The notes below the pieces were generated by a model, which did no database searches, was not told the origin of the DNA, and saw nothing but the letters and a program-made list of their open reading frames with translations. Made by a program: the position numbers and the translations under genes. From positions 62,001 through 126,000 of the forward strand of contig NZ_JAGJEG010000008.1 of assembly GCF_018100905.1 (NCBI RefSeq): 64,000 bases of DNA, in the 5' to 3' direction. Of the stretch, positions 54,726 to 63,334 are shown piece by piece. How positions within the stretch are numbered: position 1 is the first letter of the stretch; the number at the start of each line of letters is the position of its first letter. Origin of the DNA: Pseudoalteromonas sp. MMG010. GTDB lineage: Bacteria; Pseudomonadota; Gammaproteobacteria; Enterobacterales; Alteromonadaceae.

Positions 54726-55772
54726 ATGAGTAATAACATTAACGCCCCACAGTTAACCACCAATGGCTTAAGACAAGCATTGCGTATTGCCGGTGGTTGT
54801 ACCCTTGGCTTTACCATAAGTAAACTAATGGACTGGCCAAATGGCATATTTTTTACCGTTTACCCTATGTTATTACTCGGGTTAGTACCGGTAATAAATA
54901 TAAGTGTAGTACGTCAATTTATTGCCAGCGCAGGCTTTAGTGCGGTTGTTGTGCTTATTTTACAGGGATTTTTTTCTCACTTACCTGTACTAATGGCACT
55001 GATCGCATTTGCCGCATTTTGTATATTGTTTTATCAGATGAGCAGTGGCGGCGGTTTTTTATTTGGCGCATTAGGGGCTGTGGGGCTTTCGATACAATTG
55101 CATTTTTCAAGCTATGTAACCGCAGGCAGTAGTATCTATCCTTTAATAATCAGTAATATTGCTGCTACATTATTATCCATCGTTATTGCCCTTTTAATGC
55201 ATGGACTATTCCCCGATGTATCGGCACGGCAAATGCCACAAATGCCGGCTAAAGCTAAACAAAGCATACGCCACGAAGTACTCCTTTGCGCCACCGTCGC
55301 TACCTTATCATTTGTGGTATTTCAGGTGCTCGATTTAAACGATTCAATTTCGGCGCAAGCAGCCTCGGTTTTAATTTTGTTTTCGTTGTGTTGGAAAGCG
55401 GCTGGTGTGGCGGGTTGGCAACGGGCTATTGGCACTTTAATTGGCTGTAATGTTGCATTATTAGCGCAAATTTTATTGTATAACCACACCGATTTTTTAT
55501 TATTCCCGGTTATTATTTTATGGGTGTTATCACTCATATTTAGCCGTTTTCATATATTGGCAGGAGGAACCCCTGGGGTTGGTTTTGGGGTGTTAACCAC
55601 CTTCGGTATTTTATTTGGTCAATCTCTCGGCCCAGGACAAGACCTTATTTACAGCGCTTTATATCGTTTTAGTTCAGTATCGGTCGCCATTATGACAAGC
55701 CTATGCGCGGTGTATATTGTGCACCGTATTTTAAATCGCTTTAGCGCGACCCGCCATCATACGTATGAGTAA
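54726..55772 (+). CDS. DUF2955 inner-membrane transporter component
   Basis: A 348-aa FUSC/AaeB-like membrane protein with two sets of hydrophobic helices (about residues 18-145 and 178-335), beginning NGLRQALRIAGGCTLGFTISKLMDWPNGIFFTVYPMLLLGLVP. It follows the HlyD gene with a 10-base gap, and the trio MarR-HlyD-DUF2955 is a common efflux operon in gammaproteobacteria. I use ATG at 54726; the frame extends 43 codons upstream inside the HlyD gene without conservation. Substrate unknown, perhaps aromatic acids by analogy with AaeAB. Confidence 0.88.
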   Translation: MSNNINAPQLTTNGLRQALRIAGGCTLGFTISKLMDWPNGIFFTVYPMLLLGLVPVINISVVRQFIASAGFSAVVVLILQGFFSHLPVLMALIAFAAFCILFYQMSSGGGFLFGALGAVGLSIQLHFSSYVTAGSSIYPLIISNIAATLLSIVIALLMHGLFPDVSARQMPQMPAKAKQSIRHEVLLCATVATLSFVVFQVLDLNDSISAQAASVLILFSLCWKAAGVAGWQRAIGTLIGCNVALLAQILLYNHTDFLLFPVIILWVLSLIFSRFHILAGGTPGVGFGVLTTFGILFGQSLGPGQDLIYSALYRFSSVSVAIMTSLCAVYIVHRILNRFSATRHHTYE

Positions 55773-55829
55773 CAAAGCCCTCATTGGTTATATAACTAGG
55801 TGTATAAACTAACTGTAATACACTAAAAA

Positions 55830-56695
55830 ACAAATAACTTAAAAACAAAAAACCATTACTCACAAAGAGAAGCAGATGAGAAGTGAAAAACACAAGGTCA
55901 CACGATCTAGTTACTAATTCACAAAGTCACTAAATCACTACTCTAAAAGCGCAGCGCCTCCAGAGCGCAGCGTCTCTTTGTGCATATATGTCTTAATCAC
56001 TTAATTACTTAAAACCAAAGACAAAAACCAATGCTCACAAAGAGAAGAAAATGAGGGTAAATGAGAAGTGAAAAACACAAGACCAAACAGGTCACTACTC
56101 TAAAGCGCAGCGTCTCTTTGTGCATATATGTCTTAATCACTTAATCACTTAACAACCAAAGACAAAAACCATTACTCACAAAGAGAAGAAAATGAGGGTA
56201 AGAGAAGCCAAAAACACAAGCTCAAACACAATCTAGTTACTAATTCACTAAGTCACTACTCTAAAAGCGCAGCGTCTCCAGAGCGCAGCGCCTCTTTGTG
56301 CATATATGTCTTAATCGCTAGCTTTAATCACTAACAAATCAAAAACAAAAACCATTGCTCACAAAGAGAAGAAAATGAGGGTAAATGAGAAGCCAAAAAC
56401 ACAAGACCAAACACGATCTAATCACTACTCTAAAAGCGCAGCGTCTCCAAAGCGTAGCGCCTCTTTGTGCATATATGTCTTAATCACTAGCTTTAATCAC
56501 TAACAAATCAAAGACAAAAACCATTGCTCACAAAGAGAAGAAAATGAGGGTAAATGAGAAGTGAATAAATAATAAAAACAGTTAGTTAAATTAAAAATCA
56601 CTAGGCTACTACTCTAAAGCGCAGCGCCTCCAAAAGCGAAGCGCCTTTTTGTGCAAATAAGGGCTTATTACTTAATCACTTAAGCGAGCTACTTA
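55830..56695 (+). repeat. Array 2 of the ~170-bp complex repeat (5 units)
   Basis: Landmark CTCTTTGTGCA at 55974, 56114, 56292 and 56461, and CTTTTTGTGCA at 56645; periods are 140, 178, 169 and 184 bp. Units follow array 1's order but use the spelling AACCAAAGACAAAAACC and GAGGGTAAATGAG, shared with arrays 3 and 4. The last unit carries AATAAGGGCT after TGCA instead of TATATGTCTT. Just before it is the segment ATAAAAACAGTTAGTTAAAT, also found in array 4. The array fills the gap between the DUF2955 gene and the aspartoacylase gene. Confidence 0.93.
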
Positions 56696-56756
56696 TAATT
56701 ACGACTTGGCCATACTGCTTTAAAATAGGGCATAAAACTGATTTACCCACGTAAAT

Positions 56757-57641
56757 TTAAAGCGTTACCGTTATTTTTTCACCAAGCGACATCGCTAAAT
56801 TATTATCATAATAAGCCGCTTCATTTATAAAATGCGGGTAGGCTTGATAATCGCCTTGATAAGTAATTTCGCTACCATCAAATAAAGTAAAAATAGGGTC
56901 ACCTTTATTTAACGCTTTGAAATCTTGATCTTGCACATTTTTATGCACCATCCCCATACGTTCGCCTTGCTGATTTTGCGGTAATGCAATGGTTTCAACG
57001 TATTTATAAGCGGTATAGCTAGCAGGTAGCGCAGGCAATTCACTTTTATTGTACATAACCACAAAATCTAAAATAGCGTGGGTCATGGTATCCATCCAAT
57101 CAAGTACATCTTGTCGTATTACCGATTGTGGTTGCGGGCCAATTTCAACAATAACCCCTTGATCAGCAATTGAGGCTAAAAAGGTATGATCGTGCATAGA
57201 AACTTGATCTTCAAAAACAATAATAGCTTGTGGCATAACAGACAACACATAAGCCCCCATTTTTTTATTAAAGTCATCTGATTTTAATAAAATTAAAGTC
57301 GGCCCCATATTGCTTGTTGTATTGTGCAAATCAATAATAAAATCGGTTTTTGCGCCACCTTTAGGGCCTAACTCAGCATTAATGACTTTAGCCCGACTTT
57401 GCTCATAGTTTGCTAAGGTGTTATTAACTAAATCAGGCAAAGTAAATTGGCGATTTAAGTCGCAGTCAATATAGCGTTTGTTTTCTTCGAAGCTTTTTGG
57501 ATTAGCAAAAAGCGTATTAATTGTAAGGTTACTTTTAGCGAGAAGTTGCGGGGATGCTTGCCATTTTTTTAATAAGTAAATACCGCTGAATTCATTACCA
57601 TGTGTTCCGCCAACAACGGCGACGTTTTCGATTTTAGTCAT
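56757..57641 (-). CDS. Aspartoacylase / succinylglutamate desuccinylase family deacylase
   Basis: A 294-aa zinc carboxypeptidase-fold amidohydrolase. Metal ligands appear in GGTHGNEFSG (His, Glu) and DLHNTTSNMG (His), with the substrate-binding DCDLNRQFT and the NPKSFEENKRYIDCDLNR stretch like eukaryotic ASPA. The expected reaction is N-acetyl-aspartate (or another N-acyl amino acid) to aspartate and acetate. It lacks the usual astE neighbours (no ast operon). I use ATG at 57641 with GGGAG upstream; the frame extends 18 codons further. It stands alone between repeat arrays 2 and 3. Confidence 0.9.
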   Translation of the reverse strand: MTKIENVAVVGGTHGNEFSGIYLLKKWQASPQLLAKSNLTINTLFANPKSFEENKRYIDCDLNRQFTLPDLVNNTLANYEQSRAKVINAELGPKGGAKTDFIIDLHNTTSNMGPTLILLKSDDFNKKMGAYVLSVMPQAIIVFEDQVSMHDHTFLASIADQGVIVEIGPQPQSVIRQDVLDWMDTMTHAILDFVVMYNKSELPALPASYTAYKYVETIALPQNQQGERMGMVHKNVQDQDFKALNKGDPIFTLFDGSEITYQGDYQAYPHFINEAAYYDNNLAMSLGEKITVTL

Positions 57642-57834
57642 TATAGAGCTCCCTATGTGAATATGCATACTAGCAAACCATACATTAAATAACATACTGA
57701 TTTGAACAAAAAAGGTATCTCGTTAGTTATCGTAATTAGTCTACTTTCGCTCTGTGCTTTTTACTGCATCACCTACCCCTCTAACACCGCGTGTAACGTA
57801 CGCCATATCCATCGTGGTACGTTCTGAGAGTTCG

Positions 57835-59000
57835 TTTTTGTGTTAATCACTTTTAAAATAAAAAACAACTAATCACAAAGAGCAGAAATAGAAGCAATTA
57901 AGCAGTGAAAACAAAACCATTACTCACAAAGAGCAGTAAATGAGGGTAAATGAGAAGTGAAAAACACGATCTAGTCACTGGCTCACTACTCTAAAGCGCA
58001 GCGTCTCCAGAGCGCAGCGCCTCTTTGTGCATATATGTCTTAATCACTAGCTTTAATCACTAACAAATCAAAAACAAAAACCAATGCTCACAAAGAGAAG
58101 CAAATGAGAAGCAAATGAGAAGCCAAAAATACAAGACCAAACACGATCTGATCACTACTCTAAAGCGCAGCGCCTCCTGAGCGAAGCGCCTCTTTGTGCA
58201 AATATGTCTTAATCACTTAATCACTTAAAACCAAAGACAAAAAACATTGCCCACAAAGAGAAGAAAATGAGGGTAAATGAGAAGCCAAAAATACAAGACC
58301 AAACACGATCTAGTCACTGGCTCACTACTCTAAAAGCGCAGCGTCTCCAGAGCGAAGCGCCTCTTTGTGCATATATGTCTTAATCACTTAATTACTTAAA
58401 ACCAAAGACAAAAAACCATTGCTCACAAAGAGAAGAAAATGAGGGTAAATGAGAAGCCAAAAACACAAGTTCACATACAATCTGATCACTACTCTAAAAG
58501 CGCAGCGTCTCCAGAGCGCAGCGCCTCTTTGTGCATATATGTCTTAATCACTAGCTTTAATCACTAACAAATCAAAGACAAAAACCAATGCTCACAAAGA
58601 GAAGCAAATGAGGGTAAATGAGAAGTGAAAAATACAAGACCAAACACAATCTGATCACTACTCTAAAAGCGCAGCGCCTCCAGAGCGAAGCGCCTCTTTG
58701 TGCATATATGTCTTAATCACTTAATTACTTAAAACCAAAGACAAAAAACCATTACTCACAAAGAGAAGAAAATGAGAGTTAATGAGAAGTGAAAAAAACA
58801 ATAAAAACAGCTAGTTAAATAAAAATAGCTAACCACTAAATCACTACTCTAAAGCGCAGCGTCTCCAGAGCAAAGCGCCTCTTTGTGCAAATAAGGGCTT
58901 AATCGCTTAATTACTGAATCACTTAAAAACCAAAGACAAAAAACATTGCCCACAAAGAGAAGAAAACGAGGGTAAATGTGAATTGAAAACAATTACTTTA
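57835..59000 (+). repeat. Array 3 of the ~170-bp complex repeat (6 units)
   Basis: Landmark CTCTTTGTGCA at 58021, 58190, 58361, 58525, 58694 and 58879; periods are 169, 171, 164, 169 and 185 bp, the most regular of the arrays. In the unit at 58361 the inverted partner CACAAAGAG is at 58424-58432, 54 nt away. The last unit (58879) has AATAAGGGCT after TGCA, and the preceding linker ACAGCTAGTTAAATAAAAAT recurs in array 4 near 60755. The array opens with two CACAAAGAGCAG half-units. Bases 57642-57834 carry the aspartoacylase upstream region and nothing else I recognise. Confidence 0.94.
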
Positions 59001-59070
59001 AACCACCTAACCAACTGTATTATAAACATATTTAAATCACTATTAATATAAACTATGAACAATACATTGT

Positions 59071-60276
59071 TTAAGTAATATGCGGGATCACTGCACCTAA
59101 ACGTTGTATATCAGCATCACTAATATCAGCAAAATCTTTAAAGTGATTGCGCCACTGCTGGGTATAACTTTCAATGTCATCAATAACCAACTTTGCTTGT
59201 GCTCGGGTTAAACCAAAACGCTTGGCTTGCGATAACATATTTTCGATACTGGCATATCGTCCCTCATCACCAATTCCCAACCCATACTGCTTTGAATTAT
59301 TAATAGGGGTAATGTCATAAGCAGGACTTAATCGCCACTTTTTTTCAGTAAAACAATATACAAAGGCATGATTACGGCTATGATCATCCGTGTTACCAAT
59401 AAATACATTAAACACCATTCGCTTAAATAGCTCGGTTGCATCATCAGCGTACTCCGCTGTGTGATGACGAATAAATTCGGCCAATTCTGCATAGCTGTAA
59501 TAAGTGGTTAAATCACTCATTGCTACCTTTGCCTTTTGCACTAAACTATTCGCACTTAAAAAATGATGGGTTGGGACGCCAGCTTTTACATCAAAACGCT
59601 CTACAAGCAATACATCACCATTCTCTGTTTCATGAATATGTGTATTAGCCGTACGGATCCCTAATTTATTAGCCATACACATAGCCGCATGTTCAGCTCT
59701 AACTAAATTAAATAAATCGTCCTGACGGTTAAATTTTGCTAAATAAAGAATACTGTTCACTTCTAGTGATGTTTTAGGACGAGCGCCTCCCATACTTTGA
59801 CCAAACTCAAAGGCTTTTTTAGCTTCATTTGAAATAGCCTTATTAGCCAGTAAGTCGTCTTTTGCTTGATCTAGTAATGCTAAATCGGCCAAGGTGTTTT
59901 TATTTTTTTTATGTTTTGCCGCACTGCGTGACAAGCTAAACACCAAAGCCCCAACACCATACCCAGAACCCGCTAATAAAAATTCCAATTCATTTTTAGG
60001 TTTCGTACTATGCAAAGAGACTATTAATTTTCGCCCCCATGAGTCTGCGCCCGCATCACTTAATACACCAAAAATCCCCTTATTCGCGGTATAACTAACA
60101 ACTCCAGACTGTAAAGGTAAATGTATAGGGTCAAGCGAAAATGCATCACTTCGAGCTAAATAGCTTTTACCATAATTAAACTCTCCTCGGCCAGTTTGTG
60201 TATTCAGTTTAAAAAAACCACAAATAATAGGTTTATCTTCTAGGCCATCAATAAATACATAACATTCAGAAGTCAT
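59071..60276 (-). CDS. hipA: HipA-family serine/threonine kinase toxin
   Basis: A 401-aa HipA-type kinase; E. coli HipA phosphorylates GltX and induces persistence. Motifs in order: the ATP loop region GSGYGVGALVFS (104-114), GGARPK (163-168), LLVERFD (223-229), the catalytic NTDDHSRNH (295-303) and LSPAYDI (316-322). All key residues look intact, so the kinase is probably active. It overlaps hipB by 11 bases, antitoxin first, as is standard. It lies between repeat arrays 3 and 4, away from any core gene. The target is unknown. Confidence 0.93.
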   Translation of the reverse strand: MTSECYVFIDGLEDKPIICGFFKLNTQTGRGEFNYGKSYLARSDAFSLDPIHLPLQSGVVSYTANKGIFGVLSDAGADSWGRKLIVSLHSTKPKNELEFLLAGSGYGVGALVFSLSRSAAKHKKNKNTLADLALLDQAKDDLLANKAISNEAKKAFEFGQSMGGARPKTSLEVNSILYLAKFNRQDDLFNLVRAEHAAMCMANKLGIRTANTHIHETENGDVLLVERFDVKAGVPTHHFLSANSLVQKAKVAMSDLTTYYSYAELAEFIRHHTAEYADDATELFKRMVFNVFIGNTDDHSRNHAFVYCFTEKKWRLSPAYDITPINNSKQYGLGIGDEGRYASIENMLSQAKRFGLTRAQAKLVIDDIESYTQQWRNHFKDFADISDADIQRLGAVIPHIT

Positions 60277-60565
60277 CGTTAATTACCTGAGGTTTATTAC
60301 TCTTACGTTGGCGAGCCTGGTAGCCACCCACCTCTTCAGCTAAATCGTTAATTTCATCTAAGAGTGTTCCTTGCAAATCCAGTACAATTAACGCTTCAAA
60401 CAAAATATCGCTTTTTACAACTTCTCCTTGTTCAAGTTTTTGTACCGTCGATCGCGATACCCCTATCATTTTTGCAAATGTGCTTTGGGTATACTGTAAA
60501 GTACGATATTGGCGGATCAAATCCCCCATGCGCTTAGCTAATTTTAATGCTTTTTCAGATCTCAC
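60266..60565 (-). CDS. hipB: HipB-like XRE-family antitoxin
   Basis: A 99-aa DNA-binding antitoxin. The Cro/C1-type helix-turn-helix reads GDLIRQYRTLQYTQSTFAKMIGVSRSTVQKLEQGEV (about residues 14-49), and a C-terminal tail may neutralise HipA. The GTG start at 60565 has no strong ribosome site; an ATG 12 codons in would cut the first helix. A large palindrome lies immediately upstream and is the likely autoregulatory operator. Confidence 0.9.
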   Translation of the reverse strand: MRSEKALKLAKRMGDLIRQYRTLQYTQSTFAKMIGVSRSTVQKLEQGEVVKSDILFEALIVLDLQGTLLDEINDLAEEVGGYQARQRKSNKPQVINDDF

Positions 60566-60570
60566 AAATG

Positions 60571-60617
60571 AATACCAAACTAATCATTAACTATATAATG
60601 ATTAGTTTAGCGGTATT
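60571..60617. promoter_or_regulatory. hipBA operator palindrome
   Basis: AAACTAATCATTA (60577-60589) and TAATGATTAGTTT (60596-60608) are perfect 13-bp inverted copies with a 6-nt centre. Outer AATACC (60571-60576) and GGTATT (60612-60617) extend the symmetry after a 3-nt break. It begins 6 bp upstream of the hipB start codon, fitting a HipB-HipA autorepressor site. Confidence 0.8.
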
Positions 60618-60649
60618 TAATATATTTACAATATAAACCGCCAACTAAA

Positions 60650-61690
60650 AACACTGACCACTAAAAACAAAGACAAAGACAAAGACAAAGACAAAAAACC
60701 ATTGCTCACAAATAGAAGCAAATGAGAGTAAATGAGAAGTAAAAAAACAATAAAAACAGCTAGTTAAATAAAAATAGCTAACCACTAAATCACTAAATCA
60801 CTAAATCACTACTCTAAAGCGCAGCGTCTCTTTGTGCATATATGTCTTAATCACTTAATTACTTAAAACCAAAGACAAAAAACAATGCTCACAAAGAGAA
60901 GCAAATGAGGGTAAATGAGAAGCCAAAAACACGTTCTAGTCACTAAATCACTACTCTAAAAGCGCAGCGTCTCCTGAGCGAAGCGCCTCTTTGTGCAAAT
61001 AATGGCTTAATCGCTTAATTACTGAATCACTTAAAAACCAAAGACAAAAAACAATGCTCACAAAGAGCAGTAAATGAGGGTAAATGAGAAGCCAAAAACA
61101 CAAGTTCATACACGATCTAGTTACTAATCACTACTCTAAAGCCCAGCGACTCCAGAGTGAAGCGCCTCTTTGTGCATATATGTCTTAATCACTTAAAAAC
61201 CAAAGACAAAAAACAATGCTCACAAAGAGAAGCAAATGAGAGTAAATGAGAAGTGAATAAATAATAAAAACAGTTAGTTAAATTAAAAATCACTAAATCA
61301 CTAAATCACTAAATCACTACTCTAAAGCGCAGCGTCTCCAGAGCGAAGCGCCTCTTTGTGCATATATGTCTTAATCACTTAATTACTTAAAACCAAAGAC
61401 AAAAAACAATGCTCACAAAGAGAAGAAAATGAGGGTAAATGAGAAGCCAAAAACACGTTCTAGTCACTAAATCACTACTCTAAAAGCGCAGCGCCTCCTG
61501 AGCGAAGCGCCTCTTTGTGCATATATGTCTTAGTTACTTAATTACTTAATTACTTAAAACCAAAGACAAAAAACAATGCTCACAAAGAGAAGCAAATGAG
61601 GGTAAATGAGAAGTGAAAAAACAAATAATCAATAATTTAAAAACAAACCAAACACTAATCCACAAGCGCAGGTCTTTTTGTAGCAATAAT
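60650..61690 (+). repeat. Array 4 of the ~170-bp complex repeat (5 units plus a decayed one)
   Basis: Landmark CTCTTTGTGCA at 60828, 60987, 61166, 61352 and 61511, and a decayed TCTTTTTGTAGCA near 61668; periods are 159, 179, 186, 159 and about 158 bp. The unit at 60987 and the decayed last one carry the AATAATGGCT variant that otherwise closes arrays. This suggests two arrays joined, with two units and then four. Near 60669 a CAAAGA micro-repeat (four extra copies) marks strand slippage. Bases 61690-61769 have no feature I can name. Confidence 0.9.
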
Positions 61691-61769
61691 GGCTGTACAC
61701 TTAATTTTTGCGCCGATACTTACCACTAAGCTTTAATCTTGGTGTATTGATTGAGTGTATAGCGAGTGT

Positions 61770-62987
61770 TTACTTACTTTTACTACGCTCTTTTTCAGCA
61801 AGCTCGATAGCGCGATCTTTATAATGAATCACATTATGGCTAAACCACTCATACATATTACTACTAAGCAGGCCATCGCTATCGAGTATATCTATGGTTT
61901 TACTTTTATCTATTGTTGAACAACGCGGAAGCATTTCATCAATTAACATATTAACTAACGGATTATTATCCAACGATAACGAACTAAAATATTGCATATA
62001 TATCAAGCTAGTTGTGTATAACGCCCCCTTATTTTGTGACCATTTTTCATTTTGATAAATTAAATCAGCAAGTGTAAACGGTTCGCCTAAATTATCGCTA
62101 TATACTTGCCATTGTTTATAGCTAAGCGCTAACTCGGGGGTGTCGGTGTTGCTTAAAAATTCAAAATATTCTGCTAAACCTTCTTGCGCCCAACGGTGCA
62201 TGTAACCAAACTGCACAAAGTTAATTGCATGAGTACCTTCATGCGTTAAAGTGCTCATAAATGACGTAGAATCGAATCGTTTATCAGTCGTGTAAGGTAT
62301 ATTAACAAACGCCTTATGTTTTTGAGGTAAATAGACCCCTAAGCTGTTTATAGAATCGTCGGCACCATTATCTAACAAGGCATTTATATACTGCTCACGC
62401 GAGTTAGTTATATATATTGTAATATCGGTTTTAGATAACCGCTGTGCACCAAACCACTTAATATATTGTAAATATACTTGTTCTAAATTGTCGTACAATG
62501 CCTTAGATACCGACTCTGAAAAAGACCTCCCATAAATATCCTCAAGCGGATAGGTTTTACCATTATGCCAAGCTATTAATGTAAGTGTTAAATAATCAAA
62601 GCCGGTTGAACCATCTTCGTTGGTATAAGCAATTGGGGTTAACTGCATATCACGGCACAATTTAAGGTCTCGTGAAGTGGGTTTTACCTCATGCCACTGG
62701 TGCGCAACACTTGTATCTAAATCTTCAATATCGTTTATATCAATCACACGCCGCTTTTTAGCCGGTTGTGTTTTTATGGGAGCAACCCGCTGCGGGTTTT
62801 CAATTTTATTAGACGTGGGGGCCAACGGTATATATTGCGTGGTTTCAACGCTTTTAGGCGCATCGTATGGCGCGGGGTACACAGGCTCTGAAGGAGAAAT
62901 CGCTATTTGCACTACAACAACTAACACACATACAGCAATAAGCGTAAAAATAATAACTTTTCCACCAGGTCCATTATTGTTACCCAT
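61770..62987 (-). CDS. Membrane-anchored HExxH metallopeptidase-like protein
   Basis: A 405-aa protein. A single N-terminal transmembrane helix (residues 11-30, VIIFTLIAVCVLVVVVQIAI) is followed by a Pro-rich linker. The C-terminal domain has the zinc-protease motif HEGTH (TLTHEGTHAINFVQFG, near residue 242) and, about 20 residues on, RWAQEGLAEYFEF with the third-ligand Glu. This HExxH..WxxEGxAEYFE arrangement is shared with the 63.3-kb protein, so the two are paralogues. AAGG precedes the ATG. It is probably a periplasmic or cell-surface peptidase (peptidase MA-like); substrate unknown. Confidence 0.82.
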   Translation of the reverse strand: MGNNNGPGGKVIIFTLIAVCVLVVVVQIAISPSEPVYPAPYDAPKSVETTQYIPLAPTSNKIENPQRVAPIKTQPAKKRRVIDINDIEDLDTSVAHQWHEVKPTSRDLKLCRDMQLTPIAYTNEDGSTGFDYLTLTLIAWHNGKTYPLEDIYGRSFSESVSKALYDNLEQVYLQYIKWFGAQRLSKTDITIYITNSREQYINALLDNGADDSINSLGVYLPQKHKAFVNIPYTTDKRFDSTSFMSTLTHEGTHAINFVQFGYMHRWAQEGLAEYFEFLSNTDTPELALSYKQWQVYSDNLGEPFTLADLIYQNEKWSQNKGALYTTSLIYMQYFSSLSLDNNPLVNMLIDEMLPRCSTIDKSKTIDILDSDGLLSSNMYEWFSHNVIHYKDRAIELAEKERSKSK

Positions 62988-63334
62988 TACTTACCTTTAA
63001 AATTATATGCCGAGGGCTAGTTACTATAAGTATTTTATTAGGGACTGTCATCTTAACTTTTTATTAAAACAGCCTTTTTAAATTTTTATTTAGACTTAGT
63101 AAATCGGCTTTAAATTACGCCCAAGCTCACACTTTAAACGCACCGACTTTCGCCCGATTAAAAAGTTTATTAAGGGTAACTAAATAGTAACTAAAATCAC
63201 ATGGGTACTTAAAACTATTATAAGTTTCTAGCTGACTCACACTCAAAAATAACGTTTCTGACTAATGCAGCAGCTTAAACATCTATAGGTTCTAGCTAAT
63301 CGCGCGAAGTGTGGCGATTAAATTTTCACTTTAT
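62988..63334. other. Intergenic stretch without an identified feature
   Basis: About 350 bp between two metallopeptidase-like genes, both on the minus strand. It holds the upstream region of the 405-aa gene and the end of the next. I see no ORF of note, no copy of the 170-bp repeat and no strong hairpin. Confidence 0.6.

Noticed and set aside
2525..61690. Repeat arrays as a CRISPR locus
   Set aside because: Units are about 140-190 bp with conserved sequence throughout, not short repeats with unique spacers, and there are no cas genes.
55830..61690. Arrays as integron attC sites
   Set aside because: No GTTRRRY/RYYYAAC core pair at unit edges, several units per gap rather than one per cassette, and no integrase gene in the window.
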